Assembly: GCA_036365455.1 (NCBI GenBank)
Contig: JAWQUS010000011.1
Span: 268,001 to 332,000, forward strand
DNA: 64,000 nucleotides
Direction: 5' to 3'
Source: Macrosoma leucophasiata
Taxonomy: Eukaryota > Arthropoda > Insecta > Lepidoptera > Hedylidae
Below, piece after piece: positions 42,691 to 53,263 of the stretch (position 1 is its first letter; each line of letters begins with the position of its first letter). The notes under the pieces were generated by a model. It was given only the letters and a program-made list of their open reading frames with translations. It was not told where the DNA came from and made no database searches. Position numbers and translations under genes: made by a program.

Positions 42691-43663
42691 GCACATTAAC
42701 AGCAACAAGTTCCGCGGCTACTACTGGCCTTCCTCCTTCTACCTTACCTTATCTAACCTTCTCCACTAGGAAAATTCCAGGACTTACCTACGTATTCTCT
42801 CTTTAAGGTATTGGACCTTACAGACGCAGTCTACCGGCTTAGGGGCCAACTCACACACCAAAATTCTCACACACTACCACTAGCTACTAAGGTCACAGAT
42901 TGATAGACTACTTAACTACAAGCACTAAAACTTGTTTTATATTTTTCAAAAGCGAGTTTTAAGAAATAATCTAATTATTAAAAACAAACTCCGAAATCGT
43001 TTTTTCTTTCGCCGAAACCGACCTCTAGAGTAAAATATTTTTTTCCAATTTTTCTATAAATTAAATTAAGAATCCAAAACTATTGTATGTTAAGCAATTA
43101 TAGGCGTATGTTCTTTGCAGGTGCTACGGAAGTCGGAAAACAATGTTTGTTTTTGTTTCTCAATACAAAACAAAAGATAAGAAAATAGAGCAACCAACGG
43201 AAATTCGTGACCATGTGCCTTGAATACTAGCAACAACAGGAGTTGCTAACAAAGTAAGGTAATGTGACATAGTAACAAGTGAAAAAGCTTAAAACGAATC
43301 ATATTTAATCAGTTGTCATTATCCTTTTCCACATGGCTCGGTTTCAAAATTTGGTATTAATTAAACATTAATTGCTCGAAAATGCCAGAACAGAATGCCG
43401 AATTGTGTGGTAATTTCAATACATCAGCGAGTAAGTACAGGAAATCGGCCATCGTAATTACAATCGGGGCTCAAGCGAGAGCGTGCTAATATGCGACACT
43501 TTTTCTCCTAAAATTTTCCACTGACATGAGTATTTATTGCGATGAATTGGTCATTTCCTTTTCATTACGGGTTATGTAAAGGTTTTGAGCAAGTACTATT
43601 TTTTGTAGATAGATATTATGCTATGTTTAATTTTCTGAGTCGCAGCCGAAAAAATGATCAGTG
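42691..43663. other. no gene recognised
   Basis: Unassigned. A CT-rich patch lies at 42725-42790. No frame or known repeat. Confidence 0.4.
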
Positions 43664-43926
43664 CCAATGTAGGAGGTCAAGGGCGTAGGCACCACCGCAT
43701 TACCTAATCTATCTGTCACCAAATGGTAGTGTTCAGGATTATCGTATTCCGGTAAGATGATAATGCATGGCCCCGTAATAACTATCACAGAGACAAAAAA
43801 ACTTAGGTCTCAGGATTGGCAACGCATCTGCATTTTAACCTCTGATTTTTGTGAGGCTTGCAGTCATCACATAACATCAACGTGAGCTGCGTGAGCAACG
43901 TGCCACCTTCCTTACATAAAAAAATA
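43664..43926 (+). repeat. family A element, near full length
   Basis: Sense plus: GGAGGTCAAGGGCGTAGGCA, CCGCATTACCTAATCTATCT, GGATTATCGTATTCCGGTAA, AACTTAGGTCTCAGGATTGG, CCACCTTCCTTACATAAAAA AA. The poly(A) end is clear here and sets the sense direction of the family. Confidence 0.92.
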
Positions 43927-44338
43927 ACGCGTTTTTATATTTTCTCAATAAGATTCGACTTCGACAAATGATTGTCGAATACAAAATACATAAGTGATCA
44001 CAGAACCCACGAGACACGTATTAACTTACACCAATCAAGCACTTCAGCGCATATAAACTGACGCGAACTACCCTCAAATGGCGAAAGTTTTGCCAATATC
44101 AATATCGTGGAGAGCCTCTGTAAGCGATAAACTTGTTGTTTGTGGATACGTGTACTTCAGTGGCATCCCTCAGTTCGTCGGGGACAGAGCGAGGAAGCTG
44201 CTGAATTAAATCGAAAAGGAATATGCGAACCAGGTACTACTATCCGCATGACTATTTAAGCAATCTGAAGTTATGTAGAAAAGAAATAGAGCTTTAAACA
44301 TATATTTTAATGAATTCATGTTAAACACTGATTTTAAA

Positions 44339-44634
44339 CGTAACTTCACGCCTGTAATCCCCGAAAGGGTAGGCAGAGGTAAATGCATGCATTCAAGCAT
44401 ACATGCAAACACCCGGTTACGGCGGTTACGTTTTGGCCCATGTAACAGCCTGTTGACTTCTCGGGCGCATCACCAAACTTGGGGGTACTGGGAAACCACC
44501 AGAAAATGGAGAATCGCAAGAGAACCAGAGGTAAAGGATTTAACGCTTTTATGTCTGGTGGCCCTCGACTCGGGAAACGAACCAAAGATCCCAACATAGC
44601 AGTATATGCTTGCTACCGACAACTGAGGCAATTA
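44339..44634 (-). repeat. family B SINE, nearly full length
   Basis: Inverted: CGTAACTTCACGCCTGTAAT, GGTAAATGCATGCATTCAAG, ACGTTTTGGCCCATGTAACA, CCAGAAAATGGAGAATCGC, GACTCGGGAAACGAACC (altered B box), GCTACCGACAACTGAGGCAA. Overlapping frames on both strands come from this repeat. Confidence 0.88.
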
Positions 44635-45611
44635 ATTCAAATACCATTATTTTAGGTTTTACTTATATACGACTACTACATAGGCATATTTAAATTGCAT
44701 TTCTTGTCTCCAACAGGTGGCATTATTGAGGAAAGTATAATTGAGAAACCTTTTTAAAATATATATGGCAATTAATCAAACTTTTAAATAAGCTGGTTAA
44801 TTGATTTAAACCTGAAGCGCTACATGTCGTGTTAGCATTTCTGTTTTATGAACCTTTCGTTCTTCTTCGTATTTAGTGTAATATTGTTCTGTGGTTGGGA
44901 CGGTTTAGGGGCAGGTGAGGGCCGGGGAGGGGTAGGGTAGTATATTAAATTCCTAGAGGACAACAATTTGCTCATTAGAGAGAATCGGGCGACACGCGCT
45001 CGGGTTTGTCCTCGGTGGTCACTTGGCTTTTATAGCCGCCCCTTGAGTAATGTTTGCTTAAGTGGAATGTAGGCAAATGGTTTGTTTATGGGAGCTGTAG
45101 TGTAAGTGTTGATAACCTTGTAACACCGTAGATATGTAGTTTCATTATTTTTGGATTTGAGCATTGAAACAGCAACGCAACTACAAGGAAACTTCGAGTT
45201 TTCATGTTTACCATCAACGTGAAATGTAAGCTTGTTTTCCATGTTCATGGCACAATATAATACTATATTTTACCATTTCATTTGCAATTGCAGTAATAAA
45301 AATTGTATCTTACAAGCGTGATCCCGACGGCGTGCGCTAGGAACGTGTGAACGCGACATATATCAGCATAATGTGACCGCAGCTTTTTATTTGCACCGCG
45401 CCGCCACTCGCCGCAATCTGCGGATTTACTGCTCTCCATTTGTTCGCTGCTACAATTGTTTTTTTTTAATATGAAAGTAGATTGTTTTATACGTGATTAA
45501 TTTAACATAATAGTATACTGCGTAGCATACGCAAAGTAAATACCCTTAGTACTCTCCTATACTCTTCAGGGAAATTCATAGTCAACTTTCAGCTTTCTAA
45601 TACCAAGCCGT
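44635..45611. other. no gene; G-rich tract
   Basis: AT-rich apart from the G-rich tract at 44908-44937 and a small GC patch at 45395-45425. The minus frame at 45030-45248 has no domain. Confidence 0.4.
44908..44937 (+). other. G-quadruplex-capable tract
   Basis: Five G runs (GGGG, GGG, GGGG, GGGG, GGG) separated by loops of 1-7 nt fit the usual G3+N1-7 rule. Confidence 0.75.
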
Positions 45612-45705
45612 TCTTTTACCGCCAAATGGAAGTGCTCAGCGATGTCGTGTTCCGGTTAGATGGTAATGTATGACCCCATTGCAACACAGAGACATAACAT
45701 CTAAG
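45612..45705 (+). repeat. family A, left part of split copy
   Basis: TACCGCCAAATGGAAGTGCT, GTCGTGTTCCGGTTAGATGG, ACAGAGACATAACATCTAAG, then interrupted by a MITE. The copy resumes at 45882. Confidence 0.8.
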
Positions 45706-45881
45706 GCGTTTCACACAGGGGACCGCCCACCGCCGCGGTAGGCGATAAAGCGGATTTCATGTCGCTTGGTGTCTCTATTAAATACGTTGATACCATTCAC
45801 ACTATACCGCTCGACCGCGCGGCCTAGTTTACTCATCTCCACCGCAATCCGCGGCGGCGCGAGGACCCGTATGTAAGTCGC
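45706..45881. mobile_element. MITE M3 nested in family A (176 bp)
   Basis: Starts GCGTTTCACACAGGGGACCG and ends GGACCCGTATGTAAGTCGC. The two 33-bp ends are inverted repeats matching at about 23 positions, with an exact CCGCCGCGG core. CTAAG flanks both sides (45701-45705 and 45882-45886), a 5-bp target duplication, or 6 bp if the next G is counted. It is GC-rich in an AT-rich setting and non-coding. Superfamily not decided. Confidence 0.85.
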
Positions 45882-45915
45882 CTAAGGTCTCAGGGGTCAT
45901 TTGGAATGACAAGCG
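45882..45915 (+). repeat. family A, right part of split copy
   Basis: CTAAGGTCTCAGGGGTCATT resumes exactly where the left part stopped. The remainder of family A is missing. Confidence 0.75.
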
Positions 45916-46429
45916 TTCGAGGACCTGAGCTGTTACTCACTCACTGAGCCCGTAACAGTAGAGTTTTTCCAATTGATGATTGATATTTATTTGCAATGTT
46001 CGTTTCTAAATGGTCTTATTTTACTAAGTAATATTCTATCCAATTGTGATTTATCATCGCGTACGAAGTGTGGTGCATTGTGCAAGTATTTATAAAACGA
46101 ATACCCGCGGACAATACCAGCGAAATAACTTTATACAACAAACCTGTTATCTGGACACTGTATTCATCGACGTGCGTTATATGAAAACTGTATTCATAGC
46201 GATTAATAAATTGTGGAGCACAATTGGCGGGTGTTTGCACGGATATCGAAATGAGTTTTAAAGTTTTATTATTGTTTCAGATGATATAAGGTGTGCTAAA
46301 TCAATGTTACATCCTTTGTCTTTATTTTTTACATTAATTGTACCGTGTCAACTATATTTAAATTTTCCAAAAAAAAAAGCATGCATATTATTATATATAT
46401 ATACATATAAAAGTATAAATTGAAATTAC
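45916..46429. other. no gene recognised
   Basis: Opposing short frames at 46016-46261 with no domain. An AT-dinucleotide run lies at about 46395. Confidence 0.4.
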
Positions 46430-46451
46430 AAGGCCGTGCATATTAATGTAC

Positions 46452-46529
46452 GGCCCTGTAATTTCCGGCACTTTGGAATGGATGACTGTAGGCCCTGTAA
46501 ATTCCGGCAATTTGGAATGGATGACTGCA
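46452..46529 (+). repeat. 39-bp tandem duplication
   Basis: Two consecutive copies (46452-46490 and 46491-46529) of a 39-bp unit beginning GGCCCTGTAA and ending GGATGACTG, with three differences. The unit joins a plus-sense family A word to the start of the minus-sense copy that follows. Confidence 0.88.
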
Positions 46530-46752
46530 GCCTATAGACACCCACACAAAGACCAAGATCAAAATGCAGACGCGTTAACACTCCTGAGGCCTAAGGTGTT
46601 ATGCCTCTGTGCCGGAAATTACAGGGCCGAACATTACCATCTGACGGAAACACACTAGAGCTGTTCAGCTCCATTTAACGGCAAGTATATTAGGTAAAGC
46701 GGTGATGGCTACGCCCGCAAGCTCCGTCACTGGAGCTCTACCACCAGTAAAA
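46525..46752 (-). repeat. family A element (subfamily 2), poly(A) end lost
   Basis: GCAGCCTATAGACACCCACA, CTCCTGAGGCCTAAGGTGTT, GCCGGAAATTACAGGGCCGA, GCAAGTATATTAGGTAAAGC, CCCGCAAGCTCCGTCACTGG, ACCACCAGTAAAAAG. Confidence 0.9.
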
Positions 46753-46900
46753 AGCCGAAGGACGTCCACAGCTGGACAAACGTATCCTCTTAGGAGGGGT
46801 ATGCCATAAACATTACGAATGGTAGTTGACTGGCTGCATTAGCGAAATAATTCTTCTGTGATGACCCACCGCCCACTTGTGGACGCACTAGGGGTGATAG
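46753..46900 (-). repeat. family E LINE-tail repeat, diverged
   Basis: AGCCGAAGGACGTCCACAGC, TGGACAAACGTATCC, GGGGTATGCCATAAACATTA, GACCCACCGCCC. It starts directly at the end of the preceding family A copy. Confidence 0.65.
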
Positions 46901-47439
46901 AGAAATTACGTCTCGATGTGATGCTTAAAAAATTTCAAAAATCGCATACGTTGAATTATGAACTGTAAACGCAAACGAATACCAGCAAAAACACTGACAA
47001 AATTAACAACTTCATTAATACGTACTAAAAGCCTTAATATAAGCAACACGCGCACCAAACCGATAACAACATCCTACTCTACACACACAACGCTACTCAC
47101 AACTTTATATAAAGCTGCGAATATAATTGTGAGTACATTTGAATTCCAAACACTCTCTTACACGACACTGTAGTTCGCGATATCAATATCGCAAGAACAC
47201 GACAGTTTCCGTTAAGTTGCTGATTCATTAGCGAGTTAGCGTTTACCTATCTAGGGGTAGAGTTCGACTGTCGGAGCTTGAGGGCGTAGACGTGTATTAT
47301 CATATTATTATATAGGTATTTGCCGTCCAATGGTACCCAGGGTTCAACACTATCGTGTTTCAGTTAAATGTTTTTTTTTTAAATTTAATTATTAGTGTAG
47401 ATGTCTACATGCTGAAGCTTTCACTAACCATTCACATAT
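46901..47439. other. no gene; diverged family A words
   Basis: The 71-codon frame at 46958-47173 is Thr/Ile/Lys-rich low-complexity text. 47265-47365 holds diverged family A words (GAGCTTGAGGGCGTAGACG, AACACTATCGTGTTTCAG). Confidence 0.4.
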
Positions 47440-47730
47440 TTTTTTTTATGTAATGGATGTGGTAAATAATTATACAGTTCACATTAATGTTAAGTGATGA
47501 CTGCAGCCTATAGACACCCACACAAAAACTTAGGTCAAAATGCAGATGCGTTACCACTCCTCAGGCCTAAGGTGTTATTCCTCGGTGCCGGATATTAAAG
47601 GGTCGTACATTACCACCTGACCGGAACACGATAGTGCTGAACACTACCATTTAGCGGCAAGTATATTAGGTAATGCGGTGGTGCCTACGTCCGCGAGCAT
47701 CGTCACTGGAGCACTGCCACCAGTAAAACC
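47440..47730 (-). repeat. family A element, full length (subfamily 2)
   Basis: TTTTTTTTTATGTAATGGAT, GTTAAGTGATGACTGCAGCC, TACCACTCCTCAGGCC, ACCACCTGACCGGAACACGA, CGGCAAGTATATTAGGTAAT, GTCCGCGAGCATCGTCACTG. Confidence 0.93.
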
Positions 47731-47763
47731 TTATAAAGTATATAATATATTATATTTAAAATC

Positions 47764-47976
47764 ATGGATATGAGTTCAACGAGTAACTTGGTTACGTTCA
47801 ATAAGCGCCAGTACTCGCTAATGCATCCAGAGCGCAAGGACGTGGGCGTTTATCTATTAAAGGGGGGTCACACGCGCATACAAATTGACGCATTAAAGAC
47901 GCGCACCGATTATGATCTTTATAGCTTTCTCCAATTGAGCTGTATGGGAAATGTGTTTATATCGCTGCCCGTGTAA
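47764..47976 (+). CDS. candidate small ORF, 70 aa, unassigned
   Basis: I do not recognise this protein. The frame opens with ATG at 47764, just after an AT-rich stretch with TATA-like words and 30 bp beyond a family A copy, and ends with TAA at 47974-47976. It is less AT-rich than its flanks, uses a balanced set of residues (charged segment HPERKDVGVYLLKGG, then DALKTRTDYDLYSFLQ) and contains no repeat. No signal peptide, membrane span or zinc-binding pattern is visible. A further short frame follows at 47996-48067 in another phase. It may be a small gene, an exon, a decayed insertion or chance. Codon statistics and homologs would decide. Confidence 0.25.
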   Translation: MDMSSTSNLVTFNKRQYSLMHPERKDVGVYLLKGGHTRIQIDALKTRTDYDLYSFLQLSCMGNVFISLPV

Positions 47977-47995
47977 TTGTCTTATTATTTTGCTC

Positions 47996-48067
47996 ATGAC
48001 ACGTATTATGAATTATTTCTGTGAGATTGTAGAACGTGATACTAATGTTATTGTTGATAGCGTGTAA
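47996..48067 (+). CDS. possible 23-aa ORF after the 70-aa ORF
   Basis: ATG at 47996 to TAA at 48065-48067, encoding MTRIMNYFCEIVERDTNVIV and three further residues. It lies 19 bp after the previous stop in a different phase. Its frame is open backwards to about 47939, so the two ORFs overlap in open frame. Too short to judge alone; listed because the pair stands out from the surrounding text. Confidence 0.12.
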   Translation: MTRIMNYFCEIVERDTNVIVDSV

Positions 48068-48263
48068 TACAGTTTAATTTAGCTTGTGGATATAAGGATA
48101 AGTTTTGATATTATTGAAATAATAAAAAATAAATCACATGTACATTTATAAGAAGAAGTAAGTAAGGGTAAATTGTATGCGATTTTTTTATAGTATTTAG
48201 GGAATTTCAACGGCAAGGCAAGACAGTCACGATTTGACAGATAGGTTTTTTAACACCGATAAA

Positions 48264-48619
48264 TCTATACATATAATAAAGCAGTAGAATCCGCGTGTCT
48301 GTACATTGTATATATTTACGAAAAACCAATTGGGGGCGATGTTAATAAAGTATTAGAACACATTTCAATGATTTTTAAATTTTTTGTCATTCTGTTTGTT
48401 CCTTTGTCCAGGCTAATCTCCGAAGATACTGGACGGATTCGAATGAAACTTTTTGTGTATAGATACTAAGCTTGGCCAACATTTAGGCAACTTTTTACTG
48501 CGGCATAATCACTCATTCCCACGGGAATCTCTACATTTAATTTTATTTTCCTATACAATATCAAACCTTAGACACATTATTTCATTGTGAGGCAATACGA
48601 AGTTTGCCGGGTCAGCTAG
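48264..48619 (+). mobile_element. non-autonomous Helitron (356 bp)
   Basis: Starts TCTATACATATAATAAAGCA after an A and ends TTTGCCGGGTCAGCTAG before a T at 48620. The interior has GGGGGCGATGTTAATAAAG, CTCCGAAGATACTGGACGG and TGTGAGGCAATACGAAG. Its 3' end nearly matches 2350-2610. Confidence 0.88.
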
Positions 48620-50872
48620 TAATAAATAAACTTTTAAAGAAAATAGCACCTTCAGTTCCTAAGTTATTGCCTATTCCTGACACAGCCCATAAGTCAAGAA
48701 GAAAAATAATGAGTATATACTGTTGAGACAAACAATACCTACGTGACCCATTATACTGAGTTTATTCGCAATGTAATCCTTGTACACTATACCACTTAAA
48801 TCGGAAACTGTATCTTAATACAGAATTCGTAAACCCTCCTACATTTCAGCGATAACAGTGGTATAAACTAGAATAAGTGTAAGCCGAGTATCATAAAATA
48901 AAGCGACGGCTTTGTCAAAACAATGTAGTCATAATTATAACAGACAACAAAGTGTGCAGAGCGAGCCGCGTTATTTTACCATTTCTACTGAAAACTTGCT
49001 CGAGATATAGTTCACTTACATTGTTGTAAACACACTTTGGTGACTCAATTTGGTTTAAGGTATTATTATACTATACGATATATCGTGCCCTGACTCTCGT
49101 CTTTTTCGTTGGACGTGGGCTTGTCTCGAGATGGCACTAAATGTTGTGCCCATTTAGGTTGATGCTTATGATACTACGCTAAAAACGCTACGCTGTCTTT
49201 ATGTAACGCAAATTGTAAATATATGTAACGTAAAACTACTTTAATTTTTAAAACGGAGCTCGCTATTTACTCGGTTTCCCTCCTTAAATAGTGACCATGG
49301 TTTTTGTTACACAGACAAGGACATGGTGCGGGAAATCGTGTAGTGTAATAGGCATTTTATGCAGGATCCGAAAGTTATATACTCAAATAAACTGAAAATA
49401 AATTAGCTCCAATCTACTGCAAAGAAAGAATCAAGGCGACGTCTGAGTGAAAGAATAATTTAGATAGAAGTTTTTCTTTGCGTTTAGGAACGCTCGTAGA
49501 CTCGTTTAATGTATCTTTCACATTTTACATACACATCTACTTGCTTTTTTCTCCAAATTCATTTATGAATGTGTCACTTACTAGGATTGGAGGAAATTAT
49601 GTAAAAGACGGTTAAGTTTCCTTAATTTCGTTAAACGTTATTGTAAATGGAAAACAAACCTACAAAACTGAGTCTGAAAATGAAGGAACGTACAGGTATC
49701 TAACGCAATCCATCCTTTGTAATAGAAAACTAATTTAATTTATAGTATTAAAGAGCATTCAGTTGACGTACCGGGCAATCGTTTAGGGCGCAATTTCGGT
49801 CAACTAATTGGAAAAGTTTTTGTCGCGCGGGAGGGGGACGCGACTGCCGGTCGTGTGGACGCGCCTTTATTGAATGCCTCCATTTCGTTTAATTGAATTA
49901 CGGCGGAAACCAAATATCAATGTGTGAGTTTAATCAAAATAAAAAGTGGGTAAGTGTGTGTTCCGTAGACATAACTTTCGTGTTACATTGTTAAAATAAA
50001 ATGAATTACAAATGGCTGGAAAATAATTGGATCATCCGCATCCGTGGCTTACGCTTACTGCCATACACAATCGAAGGAATAGACTGTGTATAAACAACAG
50101 CAGATTTCTATATAATGAAGTTCAATGACACTGCTTGCGGCAAGCGTGAACTGGTGGAAAAATAGTAGCGATAAAGTGTTAATCGACGTGGACTTTCAGT
50201 TCCATCTGGACACGTTCGCAATAATAAACAGAGATAGAAAGAAAATAGATAGGTACCTTTTTGTTTTCTTATTGTTTATTATTTATTTCCATCTAGTGGA
50301 TGTAGGCATTTCTTAGGAGAAAATAAACAAGTTACACACGGCCTATTAGCTTCTAAATGATACAACCAATAAAAGAAAATATCTCCGAAAGAATAATGAT
50401 GTTGGGTTTGGTTTATGATTAGATAGTGTGACGTTGTAAAAATTACCTTAAGTAATAATAATAATATTTGTAACTTTAGAATTTAAAATATACCAATACA
50501 TTTTACAACAGTTTTAGTTGAAAAAACAAACAATCGTGTATCTAAGTGAAACCAGCAACTTTTCTCGACTACATCGGAGGCAGGCGGTGAGCAATAGCTG
50601 CTATCAGTACGTATTAACGTAATGTTGGTTCATTTTGTGTAATCTCTCCTACTGGCGATGGGCAGTACACACTGAGTGTTGTGGTATCCTCACACCGGAG
50701 CGAGACAGACGACCATAGATGTGATTTTTTTTTATGACTTCTTAAGTTCGTTGCAGTGATTTGTGACAATGCAGGCGTGCTTAAACGTAACATCACTGCG
50801 GTTTTACAAAGAACATGCCTATACATTTTTATTTTCATGTTCACAGCAAATATTAGTTTGTAAAACACGAAA
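48620..50872. other. no gene recognised
   Basis: AT-rich. A GC-rich patch (CGCGGGAGGGGGACGCGACT) lies at about 49826-49865 beside unique-looking text. The frame at 50125-50316 has no domain. The minus frame at 50614-50925 ends in LINE 3' UTR sequence. Confidence 0.4.
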
Positions 50873-51046
50873 TGAGACATTCTGCTGATATATATTATAT
50901 TCTCAGTGAAATTCTTGATTATCAATTTTCAGTTGTAAACAGTAACGATATGTGAATTTATTGTTATTCACCTTGGTTTAACATACTTAATTATTAATTT
51001 TTGACATATCATAAGTGATTGTTGAAATCCTAAATGATATACATTA
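50873..51046 (+). mobile_element. LINE 3' UTR fragment, left of MITE
   Basis: GAAATGAGACATTCTGCTGA, CAGTGAAATTCTTGA, ATTTATTGTTATTCACCTTG, TTTTTGACATATCATAAGTG match, in order, the LINE 3' UTR at 15797-15985. It is interrupted by MITE M1 and ends at 51197-51235. Confidence 0.75.
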
Positions 51047-51196
51047 ACCCCCTTATTCATAAACGTATTTTAGCTAAAGTGTTGCTAATCTCTCCTTTGT
51101 CTTTTTCTATCCTGCACATTTGACAATGCAACTGACAAAGACAAAGCATTCTATAGCTAAAACGTATCTAATATACGTTTATGAATAAGTGGGTAA
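51047..51196. mobile_element. MITE M1, copy 2, nested in LINE UTR
   Basis: CCCCCTTATTCATAAACGTA on the left, ACGTTTATGAATAAGTGGG on the right. Interior GCTAAAGTGTTGCTAATCTC and ATCCTGCACATTTGACAATG are shared with 7543-7686. The two copies differ by small indels. LINE UTR sequence lies on both sides. Confidence 0.88.
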
Positions 51197-51235
51197 ACAT
51201 TTTGACTTTGAATAATAAATAAAGCAAAAAACAGC
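51197..51235 (+). mobile_element. LINE tail, right of MITE
   Basis: AACATTTTGACTTTGAATAA TAAATAAAG resembles a LINE polyadenylation and tail region and completes the UTR interrupted at 51047. Confidence 0.55.
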
Positions 51236-51553
51236 TAAAATCTGATGTATAAATATCTGTAGGATGTAAGGACATAAACCAATATATTACACAAGTGATG
51301 CACTCGAGGCATACGGAAGAGCAATATTGCATTTAACCTGAATTAATGGAGTTGTTTCAAATTGTGAAATCACCGACATCGGTGGGCGGTGTCCATAATG
51401 ACTGTTGTGGTATGCATACAACGGGAATGAAAAGGCAAATAAATGAATATGTGTATCTTGGCGGTCGGGTTTTCATGGGATAGACAGAGAGCATTGACCA
51501 CCAACCACCAAGCACTTTGACAATATAAACTTTTAAACTTACAAATTACTTAC

Positions 51554-51636
51554 AAATTTAAACTTTTCGCAAATAACAGTTGATTGATTAAGGTAGACTT
51601 AATCAATCAACTGTTATTTGCGAAAAGTTTAAATTT
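51554..51636. repeat. perfect 39-bp hairpin, 5-nt loop
   Basis: 51554-51592 and 51598-51636 are exact reverse complements over 39 bp. The arm contains TTTTCGCAAATAACAGTTGA and TTGATTAAG; the loop is GTAGA. No repeat family is seen. A transcript would form a long perfect duplex, but a recent fold-back duplication explains it without function. Confidence 0.95.
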
Positions 51637-51751
51637 AGTTTAGTTTAAATTGAGATAAATTTGTTTCTGAATAGAAGCGTTAAGGAGAGATCATTTTCTG
51701 AAACTAAAAAGAAGAATAGCGCCAGATCTGAACTGATTGTATTTTGTTGAA

Positions 51752-51920
51752 TTATGATGGTGGAAAACAAGCGTGTGGTTCACATTTACGGCAATACAGC
51801 AGCCTCAAGAGTACTCCAGACAGGGACATGAACACAAAAAATGGAGGTCAAAATTCAAGTACGTTGCCACCCCAAAGGCTAAGCTGTTTTGTCCTCTGTG
51901 AAGGTCATTACCGGATCATC
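51752..51920 (-). repeat. family A element, diverged half
   Basis: TGATGGTGGAAAACAAGCGT, GGTTCACATTTACGG, AAAATGGAGGTCAAAATTCA, GTACGTTGCCACCCC, GAAGGTCATTACCGG. Confidence 0.7.
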
Positions 51921-51984
51921 ACAATAACTTTCTTATTGTATTGCAGTAATAATTGAAATGACACCGTATTGTCGTTAATATAAA

Positions 51985-52226
51985 ACATAAGTGATGTGGA
52001 TGGTTGCAGAGGCCCAGGAAGACCAAGACTGACCTACCATGACCAAATAGGTCGAGTTATATGTGATGGTGGGGTCAAAAGTCTTAGGAATCGGCGTGCA
52101 TGTATGAAGAGAATGATGAAGGTAGATGAGGCACGGGAGGTGTGTCAAGACGGGGATATCTGGCGCTCCACACTCTCTGCCTACCCGTTAGGGACCTGGC
52201 GTGAAGATACATACCTACATAAGTGA
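51985..52226 (+). pseudogene. LINE ORF2 C-terminal remnant joined to a family B-like tail
   Basis: The frame encodes GPGRPRLTYHDQIGRVI, DGGVKSLRNRRACMKRMMKV and DIWRSTLSAYPLGTW. GRPR-type text followed by an Arg-rich and Trp-containing end is common at the C-terminus of LINE ORF2 proteins. No catalytic domain remains. The nucleotides coding the end (CTCTGCCTACCCGTTAGGGA, CTGGCGTGAAGATAC) are the same text as the family B SINE tail, so this is a candidate partner LINE of that SINE. Confidence 0.65.
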
Positions 52227-53263
52227 TTCAGCAGTGTATCCACATACATAAACCATAAGTTTCAATGGCTGTTTGCTTCAATTGATTTTACTATCAAACC
52301 AGACCTGCCACACCTATTTACTAGTTTACTCCCAACACATTCGTACAAGTCAAACAAATTCAATAAACATTATATTATATACCAATGGCAGCATATCTAC
52401 ACAAATACCTAATACATTAGAGGCGTTAGACGAGCAATTACTGCACTTAGCCTACATTAGTATAATGTTGTTTAATATTGTGAAATCACCGGCGTTGGTG
52501 GGCGGTGGCCACACTGACTGACGTGGTGAGCACATACTTAAGCGAGATAGGCGAGTACTCAATTCACACAATTCTGGTCTAGGTGAAGCTAATCTTTACT
52601 TTTCTGAATATTTTAGTTTCATAGCAATTATAACTGCTACTATACTTTGATAAACATATCACATAATATGGCCTATTACGTTCTCCTGGATAAGCTTGAA
52701 GGGGTGATTAAAAACGACAATATGCCAGCTCTGTCGAGTTGTAAGGTAGGTTTATAGAAAGTATTATATTTTGTTGTCTATGATAACGAAGCCAACCTTA
52801 GCGCTTGCTAACCTTATACGAGTTCTTTTTTCTTACTCAACACTGAATGTTGGCCTAAACATAAACGTACAAAAATGATTTCATCGTTAATAGGTATTAT
52901 TAAGCACATATTGTTCAAATAATACAAAATGTTTTAAGTATGTCTAGAAACACACACAAAACACAGGTTTTATTTTTCATGTTTTTGAGTTTTTTAAAGG
53001 TACGCAAATCTTGCGAATTTGATGTCGCAGGTAAAAGTAATCAAGTCATACTACGCTGATCACAAAAAATATTTATCGCACAGGTGTGTCTAGATCAGCC
53101 TTTGAGGTGTAGTGTTCAAGAATAATTTATAGGAATAATGAATTATAATAGACCACTGGCGTATAAACAGGCGGGTTCTGAGCCGGCTGCAGGCTAGTGC
53201 CAGCCTCGACGTTATACGCGACTGCCCTCTTTGCATCTTAAAATCAAAATGCAGAATTCAGAA
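52227..53263. other. no gene recognised
   Basis: AT-rich. 52485-52515 repeats text at 51375-51395 (GTGGGCGGTGNCCA with ATCACCG), hinting at a small diverged duplicate. Frames lack domains. Confidence 0.4.
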
